DNA of 64,000 nt from contig CAVYKN010000015.1 of NCBI GenBank assembly GCA_963769115.1, positions 124,001-188,000 of the forward strand, written 5' to 3'. The DNA comes from DASTFY01 sp963769115. GTDB lineage: Bacteria > Actinomycetota > Acidimicrobiia > Acidimicrobiales > Ilumatobacteraceae. How positions within the stretch are numbered: the stretch's first letter is position 1; each line of letters begins with the position of its first letter. The translations under genes were made by a program, and so were the position numbers. Positions 35,749-47,589 of the stretch are shown here, in pieces. Below the pieces are notes generated by a model that saw only the letters and a list, made by a program, of their open reading frames with translations, ran no database searches and was not told the origin of the DNA.

Positions 35749-37290
35749 CTAATGCCACATGTCCGGCATGTCGGCCTTGCGTCGGGCCATGAAGTCGAGG
35801 AGCGCTTCGTCCACCGCAGGGTCGATCGGCGGTGCCTCGTACCCGGCCAGCATCGCCGCCACCCGATCCGCGGCCCGATCCTCGATGCGGCTCTCGCCGG
35901 CATCCCGCCACTGCTCGAACGAGTTGTTGTCGGCCACCCAGCTGTCCCAGAAGGCCGTCTCGTAGTGACGCAACGTGTGCTGCGCGGAGAAGAAGTGCTT
36001 GCCGGGACCCAGCTCGACGAACCCGTCCAACGCGAACTGGTCCTCCGACAGGTCCATGCCGCGGAAGTAGGTGTGGAGCGCGCCGCAGAAGTCGGCGTCC
36101 ATCACGAACTTCTCGTAGCCCATGGCCAGCCCGCCCTCGAGCCAGCCGGCCGAGTGGAGGATGAAGTTCGCGCCGCACAGCACAGCGGCCTGCATGGACA
36201 CCGCGGACTCCTGCATGGCCTGCCCGTCCGGGACCTTGGACGACGTGAACGCGCCAGAGCAGCGCAGCGGCAACCCCACCCGCCGGGCCAGCTGGCCGAC
36301 CACCAGCGAACCCAGGGCCGGCTCGGGGGTGCCGAACGTCGGGGAGCCCGAGCGCAGCGCCATGGACGACAGGAAGTTGCCGTAGATCACGGGCGAGCCG
36401 GGCCGGGTGAGCTGCCCCAACGCCACCCCGACCAGGGTCTCCGCGTGAGCCTGGGCGATGGCACCGGCCAGGGTCACCGGACCCATGGCGCCGCCGAGGA
36501 TGAACGGGACCACCACCGGCGCCTGGTTGGCCGACGCGTACGCCCGCAGGGCACCGGTCATGGTCGCATCCCACACGAGCGGCGAGTTCACGTTGACGTT
36601 GCCGAGGATCACGCACTCCCGGTCGACGACGTCGGCTCCGAAGGCGACGCGCGCCATCTCGATGGAGTCCTCGGCGCGGGACGGCTGGGTGACCGACCCC
36701 ATCAGCGCCTTGTCGCTGTAGCGCAGGTGCGCGTAGACCATGTCGAGGTGCCGCTTGTTGACCGGCACGTCGACCGGCTCGCACACGGTCCCGCCCGAGT
36801 GGTGGAGCCACGGCGTGACGTAGGCGAGCTTCACGAAGTTCTCGAAGTCGGCCAGCGACGCGTACCGGCGTCCGCCGGCCATGTCCCGCACGAAGGGCGA
36901 GCCGTAGGCCGGCGCCAGCACGACGGCGTCGCCGCCGATCTCCACCGACCGGTCCGGGTTGCGGGCTCGTTGCGTGAAGCTGCGGGGAGCGGTGGCGCAG
37001 AGCGAGCGCACGTGACCGGGGTCGAAGCGCACCCGCTCGCCGTCGACCGTGGCGCCGGCGTCACGGAACAGCGCCAGCGCCACCTCGTCGCCCCGCAGCT
37101 CGATGCCGACCTCGGCCAGGATGCGGTCGGCGTTCTCCTCGATGAGGGCGAGGCCCTCCTCCCCCAGCAGCTCGTAGCACGGGATCTGACGGCGGATGAA
37201 GGGTGGCGCGTGGGACTCGCCGGTGTGCGCGGCCCGGGTCTGGATGCGGCCGGCCCGCCCCCCGGCCCGGGTGCGACCGACGGTGCTCAC
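35749..37290 (-). CDS. MttB-family (non-pyrrolysine) methyltransferase 2
   Basis: 513 residues, intact, with no in-frame amber. Motifs: HAPPFIRRQIPCYELLGEEG at the N-terminus, VRDMAGGRRYASLADFENF, GPVTLAGAIAQAHAETL, VIYGNFLSSMALRSGSP, FGTPEPALG and the C-terminal GPGKHFFSAQHTLRHYETAFW. It is clearly paralogous to the protein at 24838 but distant from it. It is the gene after the ABC transporter in the operon and precedes the Old Yellow Enzyme-like gene by 25 bases. It probably demethylates the transported quaternary amine using the corrinoid protein at 23972, since no second corrinoid gene is seen. The GTG start lacks a strong ribosome site. Confidence 0.88.
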   Translation of the reverse strand: MSTVGRTRAGGRAGRIQTRAAHTGESHAPPFIRRQIPCYELLGEEGLALIEENADRILAEVGIELRGDEVALALFRDAGATVDGERVRFDPGHVRSLCATAPRSFTQRARNPDRSVEIGGDAVVLAPAYGSPFVRDMAGGRRYASLADFENFVKLAYVTPWLHHSGGTVCEPVDVPVNKRHLDMVYAHLRYSDKALMGSVTQPSRAEDSIEMARVAFGADVVDRECVILGNVNVNSPLVWDATMTGALRAYASANQAPVVVPFILGGAMGPVTLAGAIAQAHAETLVGVALGQLTRPGSPVIYGNFLSSMALRSGSPTFGTPEPALGSLVVGQLARRVGLPLRCSGAFTSSKVPDGQAMQESAVSMQAAVLCGANFILHSAGWLEGGLAMGYEKFVMDADFCGALHTYFRGMDLSEDQFALDGFVELGPGKHFFSAQHTLRHYETAFWDSWVADNNSFEQWRDAGESRIEDRAADRVAAMLAGYEAPPIDPAVDEALLDFMARRKADMPDMWH

Positions 37291-37329
37291 GACGTGCTCG
37301 AGATGATCACGCGAGCATCATGACCCGGC

Positions 37330-39373
<2,044 letters not shown>

Positions 39374-39383
39374 TTCGGTCCCC

Positions 39384-40320
39384 TCATGACTCGGACACCG
39401 CCTGGATGGAATCGGCGATGAGGTTGACGGCGATCACCAGCGACGCGATGGCGATGCGCCGGGAACAGCGTCGGCCACCACTGGCCGGCCGGGATCAGGT
39501 TGTAGGTCTCCGAGATCGTCAGCCCCCAGTCCGGCGATGGCAGCTGGATGCCGGCACCGAGGAACGAGAGCGTGGCCACCGTGAAGATCGCGTAGCCGAC
39601 CCGCACCGTGAACTCGACCACGATCACCGGCATCACGTTGGGGAGGATCTCCCTCGTCATGATGAACAGACCGGACTCGCCCCGCAGCTTGGCCGCCTCC
39701 ACGTAGTCGAGCTGGGCCTCGTTGAGCACCGCGGTCCGCACGGTGCGGGCCACGATGGGCGTGAAGAGCGCGGCCACCGTGAAGATGACCACGGGCTTGG
39801 ACGCACCGAGGACGGAGATGATGAGCAGCGCGATCAGCACCACGGGGATCGAGAGGATGGCCTCGATCACCCGGCCGATGACCTCGTCGGCCACGCCCCG
39901 GACGTAGCCCATGATCAGGCCCAGCATGGAGCCGACGATCACGGCGATGGACGCGGCGATGAACGAGACGATCAGCACGTCCCGGGCGCCCGCCATCACC
40001 CGCGACAGCACGTCGCGGCCCACGTCGTCCGTGCCGAACCAGTGCTCGGCGCCTGGCCGTTGAAGTGGGATCCCGAGGTCGTTGATGGGGTCGAACGGCG
40101 TGATGCGATCGCCTCCGATGGCGCACACCAACCAGAACAGCAGGATGAAGCTGCCCACGATGAAGCCGGGCCGCCGTCGAAGGAGCCGCCACTGCTCCTT
40201 GCGGGCCTGCTTGCGCTCCATCCGGGCCAGCTCGAGGGACGCTGGCGGGCCGCCGCTGCTGACAGACGGGCCGAGCGGTTCCTCCGGGGAGACCTCCATC
40301 CCCTCGGGCAGGATGGTCAC
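39384..40320 (-). CDS. DppC-like ABC transporter permease (one inserted base)
   Basis: About 311 residues from GTG 40320, overlapping the DppB-like stop (GTGA). It has an N-terminal cytoplasmic arm, a first membrane span FIVGSFILLFWLVCAIGG, a periplasmic loop with HWFGTDDVGRDVLSRV typical of DppC/OppC, and the EAAKLRGESG loop that contacts the ATPase. The frame breaks near 39455; correction gives LFPAIAIASLVIAVNLIADSIQ and the stop at 39384. Confidence 0.87.
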
Positions 40321-41275
40321 GTGTCCGCCATGTTGACTCGGGCCCGGGGGTTCATCCAGGCGATGGTGAGGTCGGCGGCCAGCGTCGTGAGCATGTAGAT
40401 GATGGCGACCAGGATGACCGCGGCCTGCAGGACCGGGATGTCCTTCGCGCGACACGGCGTTGAAGATGGTGGAGCCGAGGCCCGGGTAGCTGAAGATCCG
40501 CTCCAGCGCCACCAGGCTGCCGAACAGGTAGCCGATCTGGATGCCCACCACCGCCACCGTGGGCTGGAGGCCGTTGCGCAGCACGTGGCGGTTGAGGATC
40601 TGGCGGTTGGTCAGGCCCTTCATGGTGGCGGTGCGGGTGTAGTCGGCGTCGAGGGCCTTGGTGACCCCCGCCCGGGTGATGCGGGCGATGTAGCCGAAGT
40701 ACACGATCACCAGGGCGAGGGCGGGAAGGAACAGGTGGCGCAACTGGGTCAGCGGGCTGGCGCCGTCCGGCGCTTGGGCCCGCACCGGGAACCAGCCCGA
40801 GGAGCACGCCGAAGACGTAGGCCAGCACCACGCCGGAGACGAAGTCCGGGATGGACGAGGACGCCAGGCCGAGCGTGACCACGCCGCGGTCGGCGAGGGT
40901 GTCCTTGCGGCGGGCCGCGAAGACGCCCGCGGCGATCGCCAGCGGGATGGTCATGATGAGCGCGAGGACGACCAGCTTGGCGGAGCGCCAGAAGGCGTCG
41001 CCGATCACCTCGGAGACCGGCCGACTCTGCGCGAAGGAGTCGCCGAAGTCGAACGTCACCGTGTTCTTGAGCAGGCGGACGTACTGGGTGAGGAGCGGAT
41101 CGTCGGTGCCCAGACGCTCGTTGATCTGGTCGACGGTCTCCTGCGGCGCGAACGGTCCGGCCAGGCTGCGGCCGACGTTGCTGGGCAGCACGTTGACGAT
41201 CACGAACACGATGGTGCAGATCAGCCAGAGCGTGATGACGGACAGCATCACCCGCCGTGTGACGTAACGCGCCAT
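40317..41275 (-). CDS. DppB-like ABC transporter permease (two inserted bases)
   Basis: About 318 residues. The first span is VMLSVITLWLICTIVFVIVNVLP in two parts, then the periplasmic DPLLTQYVRLLKNTVTFDFGDSF typical of DppB/OppB. The ATPase-contact loop is DYTRTATMKGLTNRQI. Breaks lie at a GGG near 40786-40790 (corrected LGWFPVRAQAP) and at AA near 40448 (corrected VSREDIPVLQAAVILVA). It ends MADT at 40317, coupled to the DppC-like gene. The ATG start at 41275 is 70 bases downstream of the binding-protein stop. Confidence 0.87.
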
Positions 41276-41345
41276 GGACCCCCTTCGCTCGTCGAGTCGT
41301 CGTCCTCCCGGACCGGGGAGGGCCCCGGCCCGGGAGCGCGAACGT

Positions 41346-43053
41346 TCAGACCTGAGAGGCCTGGTCGAGGAACATCTGCCCCAGCGCGCTCACCCGCACG
41401 CCCTGGAACTTGTTCGAGTGGCCGGACAGGTAGTTGTAGAAGTACGGCAGCCCGACCGGGACGTCCTCGTTCAGGATGGTCTGGATCTTCTCGCAGGCCG
41501 CCGATCTGCGCCTCCACGCCGACCGACTCCTGATACTCCTTGAAGGCGCCGTCGAACTCCGCCGAGGAGTACTGGGAGGAGTTCCAGACGCCGCCCGTGG
41601 CCAGCGCGGCGTTGAGGTACACGTCGGGCGTCGCCCGGTGGCCGTAGTCCACGATGCCCAGCTCGGCGGCGCCGGAGCAGGGCGGATCGGCCGGCTCCTC
41701 CGGGCACCACTGCGCGCCGTAGAAGGTGTCCAGACTCTCCACGGCGATCTCGAGGTCGAACCCGGCCTCCTTGGCCCCGACCTGGATGATCTGGGCGAGC
41801 TGCGGGATCTCCTGCAGGTCGCCGGCGTGGAGCACCGCCTTGATGTTGGGGGTGCCCACTTCGGCCAGGAGCGCCTTGGCCTTGTCGATGTCCTTCGTGC
41901 GCTGCGGCGTGCCGTCGAAGAAGAACGGGTAGAACGGGGCGATGACGTGGTCGTTCGCGAGGTCGGCCTTGTCCCGGAAGAGCGTCGTGATCATCTGCTC
42001 CCGGTCGAACGTCAGGGCCAGTGCCTGGCGGACCCGCTTGTCCGCGAACTGACCGGTGTCGCAGCGCATCCAGATCTGCCGGTGGGTGGCGGCCTGGAAG
42101 GCCAGCACGTTGAAGTTGCTGTCGTTGAAGAGGGCGTCACCACCGATGACCTGGAACTGCACGATGGCGTCGGCCTCACCGGCGGTGGTGGTGGTGACCA
42201 TGGTGCCCAGCTCGTCGAAGAACAGCCACTCCGATGCCGTCCAGCGGTGTCTGCCCTCCCCACCACGTGTCGTTGCGGACGAAGGTGGCCCCGGTGGCGG
42301 CGTCGTAGCTGCTCCAGCTTGAAGGGGCCGGTGCCGTTCGGGCTTCCGTCGAGCGTCGTGCCGGACTCGTAGCTGACTGGGGTGATCGGCGTCTGCGCGT
42401 TGTAGACGGAGACGAGGTAGGGGAAGTTGCCGTTGGGCCCGGTGAGGGTGAACACGGCGACGTTGGGGTCGGAGGAGTCGACCGCCCCCTCTTCGATGAC
42501 GCCCTTGAGGCCCGAGTTGCCGGCCGCCACCAGGCGGTCCATGGTGGCGGCGACGTCGGCCGACGTGAAGTCCGACCCGTCCTGCCACTTGACGCCCTGG
42601 CGCAGGTTGAACGTCCACACGCTGCCGTCGTCGTTGGGGCTCCAGCTCTCGGCCAGACCCGGGCGCGATGTCGCCGTCTCCGAGCGTGCACAGGAACTCG
42701 AAGCACTGCGCGACGATGCCGTAGCTGCCGAGGTCCTGCATGGCGATCGGGTCGAGCGGGCCGGCCGGCTTCTGGCTGGCGACCTTGATGGTGCCGCCCG
42801 CCGTGCCGGCGCCGGTGCCGGCCGGCTGGGTGCCCGTGCCGCCGCTGGTGCCGGCGCTGCCACTGCTGCCGCCGTCGTCATCGCTGCCGCAGGCCGAGAT
42901 GATGGCGCTGATGAAGGGCACCGACAGCCCGATGACGGTCGCCCGACGCACGAACTCGCGGCGAGGCAGGATGCCCTTGGCGTACGACTCGACCAGATCG
43001 AGCTCCAGAGGTCCCACCTGGCGCCGGGCACGGTCGAATACTCGAAAGTCCAT
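41346..43053 (-). CDS. Extracellular solute-binding protein, peptide/amine type, Tat lipoprotein (four inserted bases)
   Basis: About 567 residues. The signal region has a twin-arginine RREFVRRATVIGLSVPF and a lipobox ISAC, followed by a Ser/Gly/Thr-rich linker, so it is a membrane-anchored lipoprotein exported folded. The mature part is an SBP family 5 (DppA/NikA) domain: ESWSPNDDGSVWTFNLRQGVKW and VRQALALTFDREQM. Breaks lie near 41497, 42238, 42305 and 42662; each is resolved by removing one base. It determines the substrate of the transporter; quaternary amines are suggested by the operon, but family 5 proteins also bind peptides or metals. Confidence 0.86.
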
Positions 43054-43109
43054 GTTCCCTACTCCCCCTGGAGTTCGTGGCGAGCCTCACGATCGAGCCT
43101 CCCGGGCCG

Positions 43110-43115
43110 ACTATA
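43110..43115 (-). promoter_or_regulatory. -10 element TATAGT for the transport operon
   Basis: TATAGT on the minus strand, about 56 bases upstream of the ATG at 43053, is the best -10 match in the divergent region. No strong -35 was seen. It would drive the seven-gene operon down to 33051. Confidence 0.5.
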
Positions 43116-43169
43116 GACACCCGAGCGCCGACGGGAGACGACCGGAGACGACCGGCCGCAGCGCGCCTG

Positions 43170-43175
43170 TACGGT
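43170..43175 (+). promoter_or_regulatory. -10 element TACGGT for a leaderless transcript
   Basis: TACGGT lies 7 bases upstream of GTG 43183 with no ribosome site, and selects 43183 over the upstream in-frame codon at 43174. Confidence 0.55.
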
Positions 43176-43182
43176 GCCAGGC

Positions 43183-44389
43183 GTGGACCCTGCGGGCGGA
43201 GCCCCGTCCTTCGAACCGACGGCCGGGTCGCCGGTCGGGTCCCCGGTCGTCCTGCGGGGCGGGGCCTCGCTCGGGCAGCTCGCCGCGTTCCTGGAGCGCG
43301 CCGGCTGCCGGTCGGTGGCGATCGTCGCCGACGGAGCCGTCGCCGCCAACGGCTACGGCGACCGCGTCCGGCGGGTGCTCGATCCTGGTGCCGACGGGGT
43401 GACGACCGTGCACGTCGTGCCGCCGGGTGAGCCGACCGTGGCGTCGGTGGATGCGGCCGCGATGGCGCTCGCGCCCCTCGACGCCCCGCTCGTCGTCGGC
43501 CTCGGCGGGGGATCAGCGCTGGACACCGCCAAGCAGGTGGCGGTCCTGCTGGGCGACCCCTCGCAAGAGGGCATCGGCCGGTACGTGCTGGCGCGCCACC
43601 CCCTGCCCGGTCGCCGTCCCCTCGTGGCCATCCCGACGACGGCCGGCACGGGTGCCGAGGCCACCCGCACGTGCGTCCTGGCCGACGAGCAGGGCCGGAA
43701 GGTGTGGACCTGGGGCGACGCCCTCCTCCCCGACGTCATCGTCCTCGATCCCGAGGCCACGGCGACGATGCCATCCGTGGTCACGACAGGGACCGGGCTC
43801 GACGCCTTCGTCCACGCCGTCGAGGCCGCCACCGGCCAGCGCCGGGAGGAACGTCCGGCGGAGCCCGCGCTGCGGGCGGTCCAGCTCGTCCGGGATCACC
43901 TGCCCGCCGCGGTCGCCGACGGGAGCGACCTGCGGGCGCGGGCGGCCCTGCAGGAGGCCGCCTACCTGGCGGGGACGGCCATCGACGGCTGCGGGACCGG
44001 CATGGCGCACGCCATCGGCCACACGCTGGGCAGCCTCTACCACGTCCCCCACGGCGTCGCCGTCGCCATCGGGCTGGAAGCCGCCCTGGCCTGGAACATC
44101 GAGGGCGCGCCATCTGCGTTGGGCCCGGTCGCCACCGCCCTCGGCGTGGAGCTCGACGGAGCCGACGGACTGGCGGCGTCCTACCGCTCGCTGTGGACGG
44201 GCAGCGGTCTGCCCGCCGCTGTCGCCGCCCTGCCTGCCATCCGCATCGACGCCGTCGGCCGTTGCCGCGACCATGGTGACGGAGGAGAACCTGCCCATGG
44301 TCCGCAACAACTGCCGCCCACCCACGGGCGACGACGTCCGGCACCTGGCCGAACGCACCGTCGCCGTCTGGACCGGGCTTCGACCATGA
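43183..44389 (+). CDS. Iron-containing alcohol dehydrogenase family protein (one inserted base)
   Basis: About 401 residues. NAD site: VVGLGGGSALDTAKQVAVLL; then IPTTAGTGAEATRTCV. Metal ligands appear as Asp and His in GTGLDAFVHAVEA and as histidines in GMAHAIGHTLGSLYHVPHG. It is close to the Fe-ADH, maleylacetate-reductase and lactaldehyde-reductase group. The frame breaks at a GG near 44257; correction gives DAVAVAATMVTEENLPMVRNN and the stop at 44389. It is followed 7 bases later by an enolase-superfamily gene, so both probably act in one sugar-acid or alcohol pathway. Confidence 0.87.
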
Positions 44390-44396
44390 CCCCGGC

Positions 44397-45526
44397 ATGA
44401 GCCTCATCGCCCGGATCGACATCTCGCACCACCGGCTGCCGCTCGACCCGCCGTTCCCGGCCTCGTGGGACACCAGGCCCCGCACGTACTTCCCCGCCAC
44501 CATCGTGCGCGTGACCGACTCCGACGGCCGCGTGGGCGTCGGCTCGGGCGACGCGATGTACGGCTTCGAGGACTACGGCGATCTGTTCCTCGGCCAGGAT
44601 CCGCTCGACCTCGAGCGCCACCACGCGGTGCTGTCCAACATCGACTTCCACGCCGGGCGCCCGTGGCCGATGGACGTGGCGCTGTGGGACCTGGCCGGCC
44701 AGATCCACGAGCGGCCGGTGTGGGATCTGCTGGGCGGACGGGGTCGCCGGGTGCGGGCCTACGCGTCCAGCGGCGTGCACCGGCCGGTCGCGGCCATGGT
44801 CGAACTGGCCCGAGCGTGTGCGGTCGGCGGGGTTCCCGGCCCTCAAGGTGCGCTTCGGGCGCCCGGACCCGGCGGAAGATCTGGCCGTGGTCCACGCCGT
44901 GCGGGATGCCGTCGGCGACGGGCTCGAGCTGATGGTCGACTGCAACCAGGGCTGGCGGATGCCGTGGGACACCGCGCCACCGTGGACGGTGGATCACGCC
45001 ACCCGGGTCGCGGAAGCCCTCGAGGCCGAGTCGGTCTACTGGATGGAGGAACCTCTCCACCGTGGGGACTACGCCGGGTACGCCGAGCTGCGGCGGCGGG
45101 TGGGCATCCGCATCGCCGGGGGCGAGATGACCCGCGAGCCCTACGAGCTGCGCGAGCTGCTGGCCCGGGACTGCCTGGACGTGTTCCAGCCCGACTGCGT
45201 GTGCACGGGCGGCATCACCGGCCTGGCCAGGCTGGCGGCCGAGGTCGACGCCGCGGGCCGCACGCTTCACCCCGCACACCTGGGGCAACGGCATCGGGCT
45301 CCTGGCCAACCTCCACCTGACGGCGGGCACGGTCGACGCCCCGTTCATCGAGTTCCCGTTCGATCCGCCCGAGTGGACCCCGACCCGGAGGGACTACCCG
45401 CTCGCCCGCCCTGTCGAGCCGGACGGCGAGGGTTGGCTGGAGCTGAGCGACGAGCCGGGCCTCGGCATCCGCCTGGACGAGGAGCGCCTGGCAGCCACCC
45501 GCTCCCGCCAGGCCAGTTTCATGTGA
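44397..45526 (+). CDS. Enolase superfamily enzyme, mandelate racemase/muconate lactonising type (two inserted bases)
   Basis: About 375 residues. The N-terminal capping domain runs to PMDVALWDLAGQ. The barrel shows the KxR base in GFPALKVRFG, metal ligands in MVDCNQGW, WMEEPLH and AGGEM, and the catalytic His in FTPHTWGNGIG. Breaks are a GGGG near 44830 and a CC near 45264. Members dehydrate or epimerise sugar acids; the motif set leaves both open. It lies convergent with the IclR regulator gene, which is a likely controller of this pair. Confidence 0.85.
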
Positions 45527-45553
45527 TCGACGTTCACCTGATCGAGGTCGACG

Positions 45554-46303
45554 TCACGTCCGCAGGCGCTCGCTGAGGCGGTCGGCCACGGCGCGGACAT
45601 GGCCGGCCAGGACGACGGGCGACCGCTCGCCGGGGAACCGGAACGACGGACCGTGGGAGTGGATGGCCGCCACCACGGTGCCGTCGGCGCCGAAGACCGG
45701 GGCCGCCACCGAGGTGGCATCGGCCGAGAACTCGCCCACCAGCCAGACGCTGCCGGTCGTGCGGATCTCGGCCAGGCGCCGCTGGATGACGTCCGGATCG
45801 ATGACCGTGGAGTTGGTGAACGTGGCCAGGTCCTCGGCGAGGATCTTCTCCACGTCGGGTTCGGGAGCGAAGGCCAGCATCACCAGACCCGACGGCGTCA
45901 CATGGACGGGCACCGCCTCGCCCGTCCAGTCGCGCACCTGCACCTCGTCCGCGGGCGTGGTCTGCTCCAGGTAGCGGACCATCGCCCCCTCCAGGACGCT
46001 CAGCCCGGCGGCCTCACCCGTGAGCAGGGACAGCTCGACCAGGAACGGCCGGGCCACATCGGGCAGCGCCCGCGCCGGCCCCACCGTTCCGGCGATCTCG
46101 AGGACCAGCGGCCCCAGGCGGTACGGGCCGCCGGCGCCGTCCTGCTCGACGGCGTCGAGCCCTTCGAGCGTCGACAGCAGACGGGACACCGTGCTCTTGG
46201 GCAGGCTGGTCCGCGTCGCGATGTCCGTCACGCGGGCCGGGCCGGTCGAGAGCGCCCGCAGGATGCCGAGCGCCCGCTCCACCGACTGGACCCCCGTGCT
46301 CAC
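45554..46303 (-). CDS. IclR-family transcriptional regulator
   Basis: 249 residues. The N-terminal winged helix reads VERALGILRALSTGPARVTDIATRTSLPKST split around the recognition helix SRLLSTLEGLDAVEQ. The C-terminal effector domain contains VTPSGLVMLAF and ends DRLSERLR. The GTG start is 6 bases downstream of a TAGCCT -10, so the message is probably leaderless. It probably controls the adjacent Fe-ADH/enolase-family pair. Confidence 0.9.
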   Translation of the reverse strand: MSTGVQSVERALGILRALSTGPARVTDIATRTSLPKSTVSRLLSTLEGLDAVEQDGAGGPYRLGPLVLEIAGTVGPARALPDVARPFLVELSLLTGEAAGLSVLEGAMVRYLEQTTPADEVQVRDWTGEAVPVHVTPSGLVMLAFAPEPDVEKILAEDLATFTNSTVIDPDVIQRRLAEIRTTGSVWLVGEFSADATSVAAPVFGADGTVVAAIHSHGPSFRFPGERSPVVLAGHVRAVADRLSERLRT

Positions 46304-46309
46304 CGCCCC

Positions 46310-46315
46310 AGGCTA
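46310..46315 (-). promoter_or_regulatory. -10 element TAGCCT for the leaderless iclR-like gene
   Basis: TAGCCT on the minus strand, 6 bases before the GTG at 46303. No ribosome site intervenes. Confidence 0.5.
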
Positions 46316-46382
46316 CGCCGCCGCGCCCCTCGCTGTCCCGCAACGCGGAACAGTCCCGCTCTCCGGCCTGGACGCCCGAGGT

Positions 46383-46790
46383 TCAGGAGCGACGGAGCTG
46401 CGTGGGGGCGTGGCTGATCCAGGGAAGACCGGCCTCCTTCCACGCCGCGAAGCCACCCTCCAGGTCGGCCACGTTCCGCAGGCCCAGCTCCCGCTGGGCG
46501 AGATCGGCCGAAAGGGCCGAGGAGTAGCCCTCCGAGCACATGAGCACCACCTCCTGGTCGGGACCCGTGAGCTCGCTCAGGCGATACGGGCTGTTCGGAT
46601 CGAGCCGCCACTCGAAGACGTGCCGCGGGACCGGGATCGCTCCCGACACCTCGCCCTCCCGCCAGCGGTACTCCGTCGGGCGCAGGTCGATCAACAACGC
46701 ACCACGGCGGACCGCGGCCACGGTCTCGGCCGGCGTCAGTCGCCGGACACGGGCGGCGGCCGCCTCGTAGAGGTCGTCGGCCGCGCTCAT
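46383..46790 (-). CDS. Rhodanese-domain protein
   Basis: 135 residues: a single rhodanese module with LIDLRPTEYRWREGEVSGAI and the active-site loop MCSEGYSS carrying the catalytic cysteine, then VADLEGGFAAWKEAGLP. It transfers sulfane sulfur. It lies 17 bases downstream of a cysteine-dioxygenase-like gene in the same direction. In some bacteria these two activities are fused in one protein, so this pair probably acts together in thiol or persulfide oxidation. Confidence 0.87.
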   Translation of the reverse strand: MSAADDLYEAAAARVRRLTPAETVAAVRRGALLIDLRPTEYRWREGEVSGAIPVPRHVFEWRLDPNSPYRLSELTGPDQEVVLMCSEGYSSALSADLAQRELGLRNVADLEGGFAAWKEAGLPWISHAPTQLRRS

Positions 46791-46807
46791 GGAGGATCAT
46801 GGTCGGC

Positions 46808-47341
46808 TCACGCCGCCGCAGGCTCGGGCGACTCCACCGGCAGCGTTCGGACGGGGACCGCCCCGCCGGGCAGCACGGCGTAGTACGTCATGGTCGTGAG
46901 CGTCGGAGAGTAGGCGTGGATGCTGGTGGCGAGGCCGGGGCCGGGATTGGTCAGGTTGTGCACGTACTTCGGGCCGAACGACATGATGCGGCCTCGCGAG
47001 ATCCGCCGCTGGCGGAGCCGGCCCGTTCCGGCCCTGCCGTGGTCCTCGAGCAGCGCACCGTCGACCACGACGAACGCCCCCGCCGACGTGCCGTGGTCAT
47101 GCAGCAGGGTCATCTGGCCGACGTCCCAACAGATCAGCCAGACCTCGTAGTCCTCGGCGGAGACCACTCGCTCGTAGAAGCGACGGTAGAGCTGGTGATG
47201 CACCCGGGGTCGCCAGAGGTCAGGCTGCGCCGCCACGGATGACACCACCTCGAGCAGGCGTGCCGGGCCGATCGCCGGAGTCGCACCGACGGGATCTTCC
47301 TGGTCCCGCTGGCCTGCGGCCACCGGATCGATGATGGTCAA
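46808..47341 (-). CDS. Cysteine dioxygenase-like cupin
   Basis: 177 residues from TTG 47341, preceded by AGGAGG. The cupin iron site is LLHDHGTSAGAFVVVDGALLE (three-histidine type, third His in KYVHNLTN), as in bacterial cysteine dioxygenases. It oxidises cysteine or a related thiol to the sulfinate. No ATG or GTG gives the correct N-terminus, so the rare TTG is chosen. A TACGAT -10-like hexamer lies at 47440-47445 on the minus strand, giving a leader of about 100 bases. It forms an operon with the rhodanese gene. Confidence 0.82.
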   Translation of the reverse strand: MTIIDPVAAGQRDQEDPVGATPAIGPARLLEVVSSVAAQPDLWRPRVHHQLYRRFYERVVSAEDYEVWLICWDVGQMTLLHDHGTSAGAFVVVDGALLEDHGRAGTGRLRQRRISRGRIMSFGPKYVHNLTNPGPGLATSIHAYSPTLTTMTYYAVLPGGAVPVRTLPVESPEPAAA

Positions 47342-47589
47342 CGAACGCCCTCCTGCCCCCTCACGACCCGCCACCGGCTCCGTTCCGGGCCGCCAGTTCT
47401 GCGGGTCGACTTGTCTGTGTGTGCCGATGCGACATCCGGATCGTAGCCAATGCCGTGTTTCCGCAGCGTGACGAACTTCTCCGGTGTGGTTCAGGTGGGC
47501 GGGAGGGACGGTCTCCGTCAGCCGGCCGCACGCTGAGCGAGCAGGGTCACGCTGTGCGTCGCCCGCCAGCCGCCCGAATCGAGCCCGGA

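Noticed and set aside
24838..37290. Pyrrolysine-containing MttB
   Set aside because: Both MttB-family genes are open throughout with no in-frame amber codon, so they belong to the non-pyrrolysine group.
47342..47589. Possible RNA gene or riboswitch in the gap before the cysteine dioxygenase-like gene
   Set aside because: Only a weak -10 (TACGAT, 47440-47445) was found, with no conserved stem architecture I recognise.
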